Source: Sporocytophaga myxococcoides DSM 11118 (lineage in GTDB: Bacteria; Bacteroidota; Bacteroidia; Cytophagales; Cytophagaceae). From it: a DNA stretch of 64,000 nt. The stretch covers positions 83,970 to 147,969 of the forward strand of contig NZ_AUFX01000014.1 of the NCBI RefSeq assembly GCF_000426725.1, in the 5' to 3' direction. This document shows positions 37,037 through 47,447 of this stretch, piece after piece. A model generated the notes under the pieces. It saw only the letters and a list, made by a program, of their open reading frames with translations. It did not search any database and was not told the origin of the DNA. Made by a program: the position numbers and the translations under genes. The stretch's first letter is position 1. Each line of letters begins with the position of its first letter.

Positions 37037-39342
37037 TTCTGATCAGATAGTAGCTTTTTTAAATGATTTAAAGATTCCTGATTGTTAGTCTCTAAGATAG
37101 TTCTTTTTAAACTTTGTTTTTCCCGAGTTGTTAAGTGCCAGCTCAAAACAGCTCTTTCTGCCGTTTCTTTCTTTTCAACTTCCTCCGGATTAATTTTCTT
37201 CTCTTTCAATATACCCCAATATCTGGGCTTGGGAATATATTCGAAATTTACAACGTTGATTTTCCCATCAAACCAGCCATAGGCACCTTCAATCAGATTA
37301 TCGTTATTGAAGTCTTGAAGATAATCCCAATTATTATATAAACTTCCAATTGGTGTAAACATTTTTTGAAAAATTGAAGCTTCTGCTTTTTTCTCAATAG
37401 GACTATCTTTCTGAGAATCCCTGATGCATACAAAAACGACTCCACTAGTGTTTTTGCTTATCCATTCTCTGAATACATATAAAAATCTCACAGCATCTCT
37501 GATTCCAAAGTTATCTGCAATTCCGGCATCCATAATTTCCATTGATGGGGTACTGGGAAGTTCCACATTCGGCGTGACATATGGGAAAGTGGCGCTCATT
37601 CGCATAGCACTTAAAAATCTTAAGTTCTTAGCGTCCTGCTTCTCATAAAATCTTTGAAACTCTATTCCTTTTATCTTCTGGTTCAGATCCGCTTCCTCTG
37701 GAGGGGAGGTAGTCATATAACTGCAATGCTGACTTGAAATGAATAATTTCCTTCCATCATTAATGACTGTTGGAGACATTATAATTAAAGGTATAAGAGC
37801 ATTTTGTTCCGGAGTTTTATAGTCACATACTTTTTTATCGAGTACATGGTCGAGATTGCTATTAAGCTGTTCTTCGAATGCATAGCCTCTGTCTTTAAGA
37901 TATTCGTAGTTTCCGTAATTGAACTTCTGGAACCTGAAAAAAATATCATTTACAACTAAGCTGAAAATGACAGGGTTGAGAACATCTTTTGTGATGTTGG
38001 TAAAAGCATGATCGGAATATAGGTCAATACTTTCTCCTTGTTTTTTTCTGAGGTATAATTCTCTGAAGTAGCTTGCTCCAACCATACCTCCCGAAGCTCC
38101 TGTCATAAGAATTGAATGATCAAGAAGTCCGCCATTAAGCGTACTATCAACATATTGCAACGTTCTCGTAGTCCAGGCAGCAGCTCTTTGACCACCTCCA
38201 CTGACACAGATAAAGACCATTTTGGGTTTTTCTGGTCCTGAAAATTTATTTTTCCAGTTATTAAGAATTAGAGTGGTGGAATCAGTATCAGTTTTAAAGT
38301 TTGAATCATTACTCAGATCATTAAGCCTTTCAAGGCTATATTCTGCGGGAGTATTATTGTAATTGATTCCATAGGCCTGGTATTTGGAATTGATGATATC
38401 ATATTTTACCAGAAAGTTGAAAATAACCAATGCTGCAACCAGTGCAGTAATCGCCCAACCTCTGAGCCAATAAGAGAAAGCTCCGGTAAACATGATAAAG
38501 ATCGAAAAGAAAAGTATTCCACTTGCAGCTGCTGGTATTTGAAAATAAGCATTATCCCTGAAAAGTCCGAGGATGATTATGACTATAATGACAAAAATTT
38601 CAACAATAACTGCATTAAGGTGATTCTGATCAAACACCTTTAAAAGAATTTCCTTATCATAATTTTTGTATGGCTCAACCTTGATGAATCTGAAAGGAAA
38701 ATCCAGGTAATGGTTTACAATATATTTATTCTTTTTTGCATTTTTTAACTTTCTTAAAACATTGACTCTGTTGATGTTTGTCTTTTTTAACTGTCTGTCA
38801 AGGTTTGAAGCAAGTTCTTTGAATATATCCTTATTGGTAGATCGGAAATAAAAAAGTAATAAAAACAGCGTTACAAATACGCCCAGAAGAAAACTGGCTA
38901 CTTCGAGGAAAATTTGGGAATTGGTTTGAAAGCCGCTTTTGAACTGAAATCGAACAATATTGATTGAATAAACTATTAGAAATGCCAGAGGTATTATACT
39001 GTTATTCAGGCAGAATTTTGTAAATGGACGGGCTACAGTGCCAAGGAAGTTAAAACGATAGCTATCAAGGATGTAGGTGGTAATGTGAAAGGATAAGATA
39101 AATATTCCAACAGCTACCCCAATAATAAAAAAGCCCTTGTAATTCACCTTATTTATGTATTCCGGGTCAAGGAACAAATAAGGAATTCCTAAAATGTTCC
39201 CAATATTTGAAGTGACAAAACCAAACAGAATGAACCACAAAAGCAGAAGTATCTGATTTTTCTTAAAATGATTAATCAAAAGTTGTGCAGGGAAGGAATA
39301 ATATAGATCCTCCAGGGTCTTATTCTTGCTCATTCTGTTCAT
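37033..39342 (-). CDS. polytopic membrane protein with patatin-like phospholipase domain
   Basis: 769 aa. About seven membrane segments in the first 315 residues (for example 30-50, 70-92, 115-132, 145-168, 243-262, 272-292, 298-315). The C-terminal half is patatin-like: the oxyanion loop CVSGGGQRAAAW (382-386 GGGQR), nucleophile elbow GASGG (S417) and catalytic DAG (D605). A lipid acyl hydrolase activity is expected. The many membrane helices are unusual for patatins. First gene of a two-gene unit, 4-bp overlap with the DUF5686 protein. Confidence 0.85.
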   Translation of the reverse strand: MNRMSKNKTLEDLYYSFPAQLLINHFKKNQILLLLWFILFGFVTSNIGNILGIPYLFLDPEYINKVNYKGFFIIGVAVGIFILSFHITTYILDSYRFNFLGTVARPFTKFCLNNSIIPLAFLIVYSINIVRFQFKSGFQTNSQIFLEVASFLLGVFVTLFLLLFYFRSTNKDIFKELASNLDRQLKKTNINRVNVLRKLKNAKKNKYIVNHYLDFPFRFIKVEPYKNYDKEILLKVFDQNHLNAVIVEIFVIIVIIILGLFRDNAYFQIPAAASGILFFSIFIMFTGAFSYWLRGWAITALVAALVIFNFLVKYDIINSKYQAYGINYNNTPAEYSLERLNDLSNDSNFKTDTDSTTLILNNWKNKFSGPEKPKMVFICVSGGGQRAAAWTTRTLQYVDSTLNGGLLDHSILMTGASGGMVGASYFRELYLRKKQGESIDLYSDHAFTNITKDVLNPVIFSLVVNDIFFRFQKFNYGNYEYLKDRGYAFEEQLNSNLDHVLDKKVCDYKTPEQNALIPLIIMSPTVINDGRKLFISSQHCSYMTTSPPEEADLNQKIKGIEFQRFYEKQDAKNLRFLSAMRMSATFPYVTPNVELPSTPSMEIMDAGIADNFGIRDAVRFLYVFREWISKNTSGVVFVCIRDSQKDSPIEKKAEASIFQKMFTPIGSLYNNWDYLQDFNNDNLIEGAYGWFDGKINVVNFEYIPKPRYWGILKEKKINPEEVEKKETAERAVLSWHLTTREKQSLKRTILETNNQESLNHLKKLLSDQK

Positions 39343-39455
39343 GGAAACACAATTCCTCCTACATATACGAAAAGGACAATTTTAAATATTAAAAATTATT
39401 AAAACAATTAGATAAATATTAAACGGGGTATTATTTTTTTAGTATCCAGAATTCA

Positions 39456-39463
39456 TAACTTTG
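39456..39463 (+). promoter_or_regulatory. candidate -7 element TAACTTTG of lepA
   Basis: TAACTTTG fits TAnnTTTG and lies 16 bp before the lepA ATG. The -33 region has no clear TTTG. Confidence 0.45.
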
Positions 39464-39479
39464 TAGTTGATTTACTGAA

Positions 39480-41267
39480 ATGGAAAATATTAGAAATTTT
39501 TGCATCATAGCTCACATTGATCACGGAAAAAGTACCCTGGCGGATCGTCTTTTAGAATTCACCAATACTGTCTCTAAAAGAGAAATGCAGGCGCAGGTCC
39601 TTGATAATATGGATCTTGAGAGGGAAAGAGGAATTACAATCAAGAGCCATGCTATTCAGATGAACTATGTGTACAAAGGAAAAACCTATGTACTTAATCT
39701 GATAGATACACCCGGTCACGTTGACTTTTCTTATGAAGTTTCCAGGTCTATAGCTGCTTGTGAAGGTGTTTTACTTTTGGTTGACGCTTCTCAGGGGATT
39801 CAGGCCCAGACTATTTCAAATTTATACCTTGCACTTGAGCACGATCTTGAAATAATTCCTGTATTAAATAAAATTGACCTTCCTGGTGCTATGCCTGAAG
39901 AGGTAAAGGATCAGATGGTAGATCTTGTCGGATGTTCCAGAGAGTCAATTATCCCTGCCAGTGGTAAAGATGGAACCGGTGTTGATAAAGTGCTTGAAGC
40001 AATTGTTGAACGAATTCCAGCTCCTAAAGGCGATAAAAATGCGCCACTACAAGCCCTCATTTTTGACTCAGTTTATAATTCGTTCAGAGGTATAGAGGTA
40101 ATATTCAGAGTTTTAAACGGCACAATCAAAAAAGGAGATAAAGTTAAATTCGTTGCTACTGATACTGTTTATCACGCTGATGAAATCGGTGTTTTAAAAC
40201 TTGATAAAGATCCGCGTGCGGTCGTAGAAGCGGGAGATGTGGGATATCTTATTTCGGGGATCAAAAGTGCAAAAGAGGTAAAAGTTGGTGATACAATTAC
40301 AAGCTTTGATAATCCTACAAAAGAAGCAATTGTTGGTTTTGAAGATGTAAAACCAATGGTTTTTGCCGGAGTGTATCCTGTTGAAACCAGTGACTATGAA
40401 GATTTAAGAGAGGCTATCGAAAAGCTTCAGCTGAATGATGCATCCCTTGTTTGGGAACCGGAAACTTCTGCTGCTCTTGGATTTGGCTTCCGTTGCGGTT
40501 TCCTTGGAATGCTACACATGGAGATCATTCAGGAGCGTCTGGAGAGAGAATTTGACCAGACTGTTATAACTACAGTCCCTTCTGTGTCATTTCACGCATT
40601 CGATAATAAGGGAGAAATGCATGTAGTAAATGCTCCTTCTGAAATGCTTGATCCTTCAAAGCTTAGTCATATTGAAGAACCATTTATAAAAGCTCAGATT
40701 ATAACCAAGTCAGAATATATCGGAGCAATTATGACTCTGTGTATGGAGAAAAGAGGGGTATTAAGAAATCAGGTTTATCTGACGACTGACAGGGTAGAAA
40801 TGATCTTTGAGATGCCTCTTTCTGAAATGGTGTTTGACTTCTTCGATAAACTTAAAACGATTTCCAAAGGATATGCTTCTCTCGACTATGAATTGATAGG
40901 ATATAGAGAGTCTACAATGGTGAAACTGGATATTCTTCTAAATGGAGATAAAGTAGATGCTCTTTCTGCTATTGTTCACAGAGATAAGGCGTATGAGTGG
41001 GGTAAAAAACTTTGCGAAAAACTAAAAGAGTTACTTCCAAGACAGCAATTTGAGATTGCCATTCAGGCAGCAATCGGTGCTAAAATCATCTCCAGAGAAA
41101 CTGTAAAAGCATTGAGAAAAGACGTTTTGGCAAAATGTTACGGTGGAGATATCTCCCGTAAGAGAAAACTTCTGGAAAAACAGAAAAAAGGTAAGAAGAG
41201 AATGAGACAGGTTGGTAATGTGGAAATACCTCAGGAGGCATTTATGGCTGTCCTTAAAATTGACTAA
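39480..41267 (+). CDS. lepA: elongation factor 4
   Basis: Ribosome-associated GTPase that back-translocates stalled ribosomes. 595 aa, full length. G1 [14 protein letters not shown], switch regions [12 protein letters not shown] and [12 protein letters not shown], and G4 NKIDLPGA are present. The LepA-specific C-terminal domain ends with [33 protein letters not shown]. folD follows within 40 bp. Confidence 0.97.
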   Translation: MENIRNFCIIAHIDHGKSTLADRLLEFTNTVSKREMQAQVLDNMDLERERGITIKSHAIQMNYVYKGKTYVLNLIDTPGHVDFSYEVSRSIAACEGVLLLVDASQGIQAQTISNLYLALEHDLEIIPVLNKIDLPGAMPEEVKDQMVDLVGCSRESIIPASGKDGTGVDKVLEAIVERIPAPKGDKNAPLQALIFDSVYNSFRGIEVIFRVLNGTIKKGDKVKFVATDTVYHADEIGVLKLDKDPRAVVEAGDVGYLISGIKSAKEVKVGDTITSFDNPTKEAIVGFEDVKPMVFAGVYPVETSDYEDLREAIEKLQLNDASLVWEPETSAALGFGFRCGFLGMLHMEIIQERLEREFDQTVITTVPSVSFHAFDNKGEMHVVNAPSEMLDPSKLSHIEEPFIKAQIITKSEYIGAIMTLCMEKRGVLRNQVYLTTDRVEMIFEMPLSEMVFDFFDKLKTISKGYASLDYELIGYRESTMVKLDILLNGDKVDALSAIVHRDKAYEWGKKLCEKLKELLPRQQFEIAIQAAIGAKIISRETVKALRKDVLAKCYGGDISRKRKLLEKQKKGKKRMRQVGNVEIPQEAFMAVLKID

Positions 41268-41303
41268 TATTATTTGTTTCGAATACCCATGAGTGAATTA
41301 AAA

Positions 41304-42200
41304 ATGACTACCCAACTGATCGACGGAAAAAAAGTTTCGCATGAAATTAAACAAGAAATAGCAGTAGCTGTAGAAAATATAAAGAATAACGGAGGCAAAA
41401 TTCCGCATCTAGCGGCGATACTTGTTGGAGATGATGGTGCAAGTCATACTTATGTTGGAGGCAAGGTGAAAAGTTGTGAAGAAGTAGGTTTCAGATCTAC
41501 TCTTATTACTTATGAATCCAGTGTTTCTGAAGAAACGCTTCTTGCTAAAATTGAAGAAATTAATAATGATCCTGAAGTGGATGGACTGATCGTACAGCTT
41601 CCATTACCAAAGCATATTTCAGTAGAAAAAGTAACTGAAAGAATACGTCCTGAAAAAGATGTTGATGGGTTTCACCCGGTAAACATTGGAAGAATGAACA
41701 AAGGCCTTCCTGCCCATATTTCCGCAACTCCTAATGGTATTATGATGCTTTTGAAGCGTTATGGAATTGATACTAAAGGGAAACATTGTGTTGTGGTAGG
41801 CAGAAGTAATATTGTCGGTTCTCCGATGAGCATACTTATGGCAAGAGACAGTGAGCCCGGAAATGCTACAGTTACATTATGTCATAAAAATACGGTCAAC
41901 CTTGCTTCATATACTCTTCAAGCCGATATTATTATTGTAGCCGTAGGTATACCAGGATTAATTAAAGCGGACATGGTAAAAGAGGGTGCTGTAATTATCG
42001 ATGTTGGTACTACTAGGGTTCCGGATGCTTCTAAAAAAGCAGGTTATGCTATTAAAGGTGATGTGGACTTTGACGCAGTTGCTCCAAAATGCAGCTATAT
42101 CACTCCCGTTCCGGGAGGAGTAGGTCCAATGACCATCGCTTCCCTGTTATTAAATACACTTGCCTCCGCCAAGGGTGATGTCTATCAATCAAGATATTAA
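41304..42200 (+). CDS. folD: bifunctional methylene-THF dehydrogenase/cyclohydrolase
   Basis: One-carbon metabolism: interconverts 5,10-methylene-THF and 10-formyl-THF. 298 aa from the ATG at 41304 ([10 protein letters not shown]); an ATG at 41289 is also possible, and a TTG at 41274 is less likely. Y50 and the catalytic K54 lie in [27 protein letters not shown], the NAD(P) loop [17 protein letters not shown] and [15 protein letters not shown] complete the signature. The 3' end overlaps queE by 23 bp. Confidence 0.95.
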   Translation: MTTQLIDGKKVSHEIKQEIAVAVENIKNNGGKIPHLAAILVGDDGASHTYVGGKVKSCEEVGFRSTLITYESSVSEETLLAKIEEINNDPEVDGLIVQLPLPKHISVEKVTERIRPEKDVDGFHPVNIGRMNKGLPAHISATPNGIMMLLKRYGIDTKGKHCVVVGRSNIVGSPMSILMARDSEPGNATVTLCHKNTVNLASYTLQADIIIVAVGIPGLIKADMVKEGAVIIDVGTTRVPDASKKAGYAIKGDVDFDAVAPKCSYITPVPGGVGPMTIASLLLNTLASAKGDVYQSRY

Positions 42201-42819
42201 TAAAATACTAGAACATTCAGGTTCCATCCTTCCGGTGATGGAATCTTTTTATACTATCCAGGGAGAAGGTTACTTTCAGGGAAATGCTGCATATTTTATC
42301 CGGCTTGCGGGATGTGATGTGGGATGTCACTGGTGTGATGTAAAAGAATCCTGGGAAATAAAAGGACACCCTGTTTTTTCTGCTGAAGAAATTGCACAGG
42401 CAGCATCTGTTCATCCGGGCAGAGTGGCTGTAATCACAGGAGGAGAACCTCTGATTTATCCCTTAGAAACATTAACTGAATCTTTAAAGAAATTCCAATT
42501 CAGAACCCATATTGAAACCAGTGGAGCCTATCCTCTTTCAGGTACCTGGGATTGGATTTGTCTTTCTCCTAAAAAGTTTAAAGCGCCTCATCAGTCTGTT
42601 ATAGAAAATGCAGACGAGCTTAAAATAATCGTTTTTAATAAGTCAGATTTTGATTGGGCAGAGCAGTTTGCCAGGCAGGTAAAGCCTGGATGCAAGCTGT
42701 ATTTGCAGCCGGAATGGTCCAAACAAAATGAAGTGCTTCCGCTTATTATTGAATATGTAAAAAGTAATCCTCAATGGAATATTTCGTTACAGATTCACAA
42801 GTTCATGAACATTCCTTAA
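42178..42819 (+). CDS. queE: 7-carboxy-7-deazaguanine synthase
   Basis: Radical SAM enzyme of queuosine/7-deazaguanine synthesis. 213 aa from the ATG at 42178, which overlaps the folD end by 23 bp. Substrate motif [23 protein letters not shown] is present; the cluster-binding Cys are C46, C50, C53 (CDVGCHWC, the CxxxCxxC form), followed by [11 protein letters not shown] and HIETSGAYP. The next pathway partner in this window is QueD at 53302. Confidence 0.95.
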   Translation: MSINQDINKILEHSGSILPVMESFYTIQGEGYFQGNAAYFIRLAGCDVGCHWCDVKESWEIKGHPVFSAEEIAQAASVHPGRVAVITGGEPLIYPLETLTESLKKFQFRTHIETSGAYPLSGTWDWICLSPKKFKAPHQSVIENADELKIIVFNKSDFDWAEQFARQVKPGCKLYLQPEWSKQNEVLPLIIEYVKSNPQWNISLQIHKFMNIP

Positions 42820-42826
42820 TGAATCT

Positions 42827-44749
42827 ATGAAATCAAAGATCTTCTTTTCTTTTATCTTTCTTCTATTTTTCTCTTTATCCGCTTCTTTCGGTCAAAACTA
42901 CAGCTCGACAAATAAAAAAGCCATTGGTCTGTTTCAAGAGGCAGAAGAGCTTGTTCGTTTGCGTAAGTTTAATGAAGCAATAAGGGCACTTCAGGCTTCT
43001 ATTGATAAAGATCCTAATTTTGTTGAAGCGCACTACAAACTAGGCGGTATATTTAAGCTTCTAGGGAATTCAGAAGAGGGAAAACAGCATTTCTACAAAG
43101 CAGCAGCTATTCTGCCTAATGATAAAAGGTTTTATTTCGGATACTTTACTGCAGCGGAGTTTTACTTTAACGACGGAGATTATGAGTCTGCTAAAAGGTA
43201 TTTTCAGATGATGCTGGATCTGAAACCTAACGATAAAAAGATAACAGATGAAGCAACTCAGCTCTTGGCGAAAGTTGAGTTCGGCATAAAAGCTAAACAA
43301 AATCCATTACCATTTAAACCTGTGATTATGAGCTCTAAAATCAATAGGTTTTATATCCATGGATATCCTGTACTTACAGCAGATCAGCAAACAATCATTT
43401 ATTATAAGAAAAATGGTCTTACTCACAATGATGATGAAGATATCGTTGTTTCTGATAAAGTAAATGGTGAATGGTCCGATCCGTATTCCATTTCAACCAA
43501 TATTAATACGAAGTTTAATGAAGGTGCAGCATCCTTATCTGGAGACGGTAAAGTACTTGTGTTTACATCATGCAACAGACAAGATGGCTTTGGCTCTTGT
43601 GATTTGTATGTCTCCTATAAAATCGGAGATGCCTGGAGCGAACCAGTAAATCTTGGTGCTAATATCAATTCTCCTACATGGGAATCTGAACCTACGATTT
43701 CTGCTGATGGTAAAACAATTTATTTTTCATCTCTAAGAAGGGGAGGTTTTGGAAAAGAAGATATCTGGTACACAAAGATGGATGAAAATGGTGAATGGTC
43801 TCCTGCGAAAAACCTCGGAAAACCAGTAAATACTTCTGGTAGAGAAGTTGCTCCTTTTATTCATGCAAATGGCAAAAGCCTTTATTTTTCTTCTTCTTAT
43901 CATCTTGGTATGGGAGGATTGGATATCTTTTCTTCAGAGCTAACAGATTCGACCTGGTCTGAACCTGCAAACCTTGGATATCCTCTTAATGGTCCAAGTA
44001 ATGATGCTACCATATTCATTACCTGCGATAGCAAAAAAGGCTTTTATACTGTTTATGAGAAAAAGGATATGAGAGTATCCAAAGCTTTTCTTTATGAATT
44101 TGATGTTCCGGAGCAAATTCAGGAGAAACATAAAAGCACATATTCTAAAGGAAAAATATTCGATGCTGTAACTAAAAATCCACTGGGGGCAAAGATTGAG
44201 CTGGTTGACCTGAAAACAGGTAAGGTTACGCAATGGGTAAAATCTGATAGTATAAATGGTGGTTATCTTATTGTTTTAACAGAAGGATCAGAATATGCTT
44301 TACACGTAAGTAAGCCTGGTTATATGTTTAAGAGCGTACACTTTGACTTTAACAACCCCAAAGTATTTGATGCTCTTGCTTTAGATGTTTATCTGGACCC
44401 GGTGAAAACAGGCGCAGCTGTAGTTTTGAACAATATATTTTTCCCTTCAGGATCTTTTGCATTAGAAGAAAAATCAAAAACTGAACTGGATAAGATCAGT
44501 GTTTTCTTAAAGCAAAATCCAAAAGTGAATATAGAATTCGGAGGACATACGGATGATGTCGGAGCTGATAAGGACAATCTCACATTGAGTACTAATCGGG
44601 CAAAGTCTGTTTTTGATTACCTGGTAAAATCAGGTGTGACTGCTACAAGAATGAAATTTAAAGGTTATGGGGAAACAAAACCAATTCAACCTAATACTTC
44701 GGAAGAAAACAGACAAATTAATCGAAGGATAGAATTTAAAATTTTATAA
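42827..44749 (+). CDS. PorE-like TPR/PD40/CarboxypepD/OmpA lipid-free envelope protein
   Basis: 640 aa. Signal peptide (FFSFIFLLFFSLSASFG); TPRs at about residues 30-165; a beta-propeller of PD40 repeats at about 185-405 (PVLTADQQTIIYY, EPTISADGKTIYFSSLRRGGFGKEDIWY, APFIHANGKSLYFSSS); a CarboxypepD-like domain at about 435-530; a C-terminal OmpA peptidoglycan-binding domain (GGHTDDVGADKDNLTLSTNRA). This order matches PorE of the type IX secretion/gliding systems (from memory), but OmpA proteins of this type are numerous, so the T9SS role is inference. Ends at a terminator. Confidence 0.85.
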   Translation: MKSKIFFSFIFLLFFSLSASFGQNYSSTNKKAIGLFQEAEELVRLRKFNEAIRALQASIDKDPNFVEAHYKLGGIFKLLGNSEEGKQHFYKAAAILPNDKRFYFGYFTAAEFYFNDGDYESAKRYFQMMLDLKPNDKKITDEATQLLAKVEFGIKAKQNPLPFKPVIMSSKINRFYIHGYPVLTADQQTIIYYKKNGLTHNDDEDIVVSDKVNGEWSDPYSISTNINTKFNEGAASLSGDGKVLVFTSCNRQDGFGSCDLYVSYKIGDAWSEPVNLGANINSPTWESEPTISADGKTIYFSSLRRGGFGKEDIWYTKMDENGEWSPAKNLGKPVNTSGREVAPFIHANGKSLYFSSSYHLGMGGLDIFSSELTDSTWSEPANLGYPLNGPSNDATIFITCDSKKGFYTVYEKKDMRVSKAFLYEFDVPEQIQEKHKSTYSKGKIFDAVTKNPLGAKIELVDLKTGKVTQWVKSDSINGGYLIVLTEGSEYALHVSKPGYMFKSVHFDFNNPKVFDALALDVYLDPVKTGAAVVLNNIFFPSGSFALEEKSKTELDKISVFLKQNPKVNIEFGGHTDDVGADKDNLTLSTNRAKSVFDYLVKSGVTATRMKFKGYGETKPIQPNTSEENRQINRRIEFKIL

Positions 44750-44759
44750 ATACATTCAT

Positions 44760-44792
44760 AAAATACTCCGATGCCTCGGAGTTTTTTATTTT
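44760..44792 (+). terminator. terminator after the PorE-like gene
   Basis: ACTCCGA (44765-44771), loop TGCC, TCGGAGT (44776-44782), then a T-rich tail. The ATG of the open frame over the repeats is at 44793, directly after. Confidence 0.85.
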
Positions 44793-45210
44793 ATGAACAT
44801 TCCCAAATCTCAAAAAGCAGGAGTTTTTTTCACACTTTCCCAAAAGCTCCAAAATGTTAGCACAAAGCTCCGTCATCTGACCCAAAAGTTCCAAAATGTT
44901 AGCTCAAAGCTCCGTCATCTGACCCAAAAGCTCCAAAATGTTAGCTCAAAGCTCCGTCATTTGACCCCAAAAGCTCCAAAATGTTAGCTCAAAGCTTCGT
45001 CATTTGACCAAAAAGCTTCAAAATGTTAGCTCAAAGCTTCGTCATGTTACCAAAAAGCTTCAAAATGTCAGTTCAAAGCTCGGTTATTTGACAAAAATAG
45101 CTCCAACGTATCAGCTCAAGATTCCCTCAAGCCAGCAAAAAGTTTCATTTAGGCCTGAAATATTATTGCTTCAACAAAATACAGGCAATAGTAGTCTAAT
45201 TAATAAATGA
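44793..45210 (+). pseudogene. possible frame-broken heptad-repeat ORF over the tandem repeat
   Basis: Two overlapping open frames (44793-44987 and 45004-45210) join into one of about 139 codons if the extra C at 44967 is removed. The product would be a basic 14-residue repeat with Leu/Val at heptad a/d positions, like a short coiled coil. Against coding: it starts directly behind a terminator, has no SD or visible promoter, and substitutions among copies include many amino-acid changes. In favour: several changes are at third positions (CTC/CTT, AGC/AGT, GTT/GTC). Confidence 0.25.
44841..45133. repeat. 42-bp tandem repeat, six good copies plus one decayed
   Basis: Copies start at about 44841, 44883, 44925, 44968, 45010, 45052 and, decayed, 45093. 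Each unit is itself two related 21-bp halves sharing AAAGCTCC and a following AT.T.A.C pattern. One extra C at 44967 breaks the period between copies 3 and 4. In one frame the unit encodes two heptads, KLQNVSS-KLRHLTQ. The frame runs from an ATG at 44793 directly after a terminator and is broken at the extra base, so I treat the region as a repeat and not as a gene. Confidence 0.9.
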
Positions 45211-45243
45211 GATTTCTCTGTTACTATCTTTTATATCTGCCTT

Positions 45244-47316
45244 ATGGAAAATAAACAATTATTGCTTACTGCTTACCGATATATGCAAGTCTCTGTTCAA
45301 ATGTCAAAATTGTATGACAAGGAAAGGGAAGCAGTCAGGTATATTTATGCTTCTTCCAGAGGGCATGAAGCTATTCAGATAGCAACTGGACTTCAATTAT
45401 TACCTTGCGATTTTGTTGCTCCATATTACAGGGACGATAGCTTAATGTTATCAATGGGCTTTACTCCATACGAATTGATACTTCAGCTTCTCGCTAAAAA
45501 GGATGATCCTTTTTCTGCAGGTAGAACTTACTATTCTCATCCAAGCAGTAAGAGAGACGATAAACCCAAAATTCCACACCAAAGCAGCGCGACAGGTATG
45601 CAGACCATTCCGGCAACAGGTGCTGCATTAGGTATGCAGTACTTTGAAAAGATTCAATCTCCTTTGCTTAAAAAAGGACCAGCCAATGAGTCTCCAGTTG
45701 TAGTATGTTCTTTAGGGGATGATAGCATGACAGAAGGAGAAGTAAGTGAAGCATTACAGTTTGCAACTTTAAAACAATTGCCAATCTTATTTCTGGTACA
45801 GGACAATAGCTGGGGGATCTCTGTAACCAGCGAAGAGAGTAGGGCCATGGATGCCTATGACTTCGCGGGAGGTTTTAAAGGCCTCAACAGAATGCGTATA
45901 GACGGAAGTAACTTTGAAGAATCTTTTGAAGGAATGGCTAAGGCATTGAGCTATGTTCGTTCAAAGAGGTGTCCTATCCTTGTGCATGCTGTGGTTCCTT
46001 TGCTTGGACATCACAATTCCAATGTTCGAATGGAAGTATATAGAAGTGAAGACAACCTTGCGAGACATGCTATGAATGATCCAGCATTTAAGCTCAGACA
46101 CCGGCTGATTGATATGGGGGTATCTGAGGATGAGCTGAAACGATTGGAAATGGAGGCATTAAATGAGGTCCTGAATAGTTTTGAGAAGGCTCAACAGGCA
46201 GAAGACCCTGATCCTATATCTGTACTGGATAATGTTTTTGCACCAACAACTGCCCTTGTTGAAAAAGGTAATCGCACTCCGGCGAATAAGCCAAAGGTTT
46301 CTATGGTTGAAAGCGCACTACATGCTATTGAAGAGATTATGGAGTCGAACCCTGAATGCATTTATTATGGTCAGGATGTTGGACGAAGACTTGGTGGAAT
46401 GTTTGGTGAAGCAGCAACACTTGAAAATAAATTCGGAAATGACCGTGTATTTAATACACCAATTCAGGAAGCCTTTATTATAGGCTCAACAGCGGGCCTT
46501 TCTGCAATTGGAGTTAAACCAATTGTAGAAATTCAGTTTGCTGACTATCTGTATCCTGGAATGAATCAACTGGTAACTGAAGTGTCAAAATCTTGCTATC
46601 TCAGCAATGGAAAGTTTCCTATAAGGACATTAATAAGAATACCAGTAGGAACAAGTATTGGAGGAGGACCTTATCATTCAGGATGTATTGAATCATTACT
46701 GTTGACAATAAAAGGTATAAAGGTTGTTTATCCATCTAATGCCGCAGATATCAAAGGATTAATGAAGGCTGCTTTTATAGATCCGAACCCAGTCATTATG
46801 CTGGAGCACAAAGGACTCTACAGAAGTAAAATTCCAGGAACCCAGGATGCCTATATGGTAGAACCGGATGCGGACTACATACTTCCATTAGGAAAGGCAA
46901 ATCTGGTATTACAAACTGAGAATCCCGACAGTGTCACAATTATCACTTATGGACTTGGAGTCTACTGGGCAAAAGAGGCTGCACAACTATTTAAAGAAAA
47001 GGTTGAAATTATTGACCTGAGAACATTATACCCATTAGATGAAAGCCTGATTTATAAAGTTGTTAAAAGGTCTGGGCGGTGTTTGCTATTAAGCGAAGCA
47101 CCTTTAGAAAATTCCTTTATTCAGGCACTGGCTGGTCGTATTCAGAAATCCTGCTTTGAATATCTCAAAGCACCTATCTATACAATTGGTGCCTTGAATG
47201 TTCCAGGGCTACCAGTAAATATTGGATTAGAGAATGCTGTATTGCCGGATATTCTCAAAATTTCGGAAGGGATCAATGATTTGTTAACCTATTCAAGACA
47301 AAAAGAATTTATTTGA
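45244..47316 (+). CDS. 2-oxo acid dehydrogenase E1, alpha and beta subunits fused
   Basis: 690 aa. The alpha part (about residues 1-330) has SSRGHEAIQIATGLQL, APYYRDDSLML, the ThDP site GDDSMTEGEVSEALQFA...QDNSWGIS and LLGHHNS. The beta part (about 350-690) has YYGQDVGRRLGGMFGEA, NTPIQEAFIIGSTAGLSA, IEIQFADYLYP-like EIQFADYLYPGMNQL and the final EAPLENSF. Fusion of both chains is common in Bacteroidota. Sequence character suggests the branched-chain type more than pyruvate, but substrate is not certain. No E2/E3 neighbour. Confidence 0.92.
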   Translation: MENKQLLLTAYRYMQVSVQMSKLYDKEREAVRYIYASSRGHEAIQIATGLQLLPCDFVAPYYRDDSLMLSMGFTPYELILQLLAKKDDPFSAGRTYYSHPSSKRDDKPKIPHQSSATGMQTIPATGAALGMQYFEKIQSPLLKKGPANESPVVVCSLGDDSMTEGEVSEALQFATLKQLPILFLVQDNSWGISVTSEESRAMDAYDFAGGFKGLNRMRIDGSNFEESFEGMAKALSYVRSKRCPILVHAVVPLLGHHNSNVRMEVYRSEDNLARHAMNDPAFKLRHRLIDMGVSEDELKRLEMEALNEVLNSFEKAQQAEDPDPISVLDNVFAPTTALVEKGNRTPANKPKVSMVESALHAIEEIMESNPECIYYGQDVGRRLGGMFGEAATLENKFGNDRVFNTPIQEAFIIGSTAGLSAIGVKPIVEIQFADYLYPGMNQLVTEVSKSCYLSNGKFPIRTLIRIPVGTSIGGGPYHSGCIESLLLTIKGIKVVYPSNAADIKGLMKAAFIDPNPVIMLEHKGLYRSKIPGTQDAYMVEPDADYILPLGKANLVLQTENPDSVTIITYGLGVYWAKEAAQLFKEKVEIIDLRTLYPLDESLIYKVVKRSGRCLLLSEAPLENSFIQALAGRIQKSCFEYLKAPIYTIGALNVPGLPVNIGLENAVLPDILKISEGINDLLTYSRQKEFI

Positions 47317-47351
47317 AAAGTCTTTAGATAAAATTTCTCTACATCATTAAT

Positions 47352-47396
47352 CTGGCTTTTGTTAAAAAGGATTTTAAAGCCAGTAAATATTTTTTC
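47352..47396 (+). terminator. terminator after the fused E1 gene
   Basis: CTGGCTTT (47352-47359) pairs with AAAGCCAG (47376-47383). A T-run follows at 47390-47396. Confidence 0.65.
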
Positions 47397-47447
47397 TAAA
47401 ACTATTAATTACTTTATATTTATTTTTGATGGCTTTTATCGTTATCA

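Noticed and set aside
44841..45133. CRISPR array
   Set aside because: Units are contiguous with no unique spacers; it is a simple tandem repeat.
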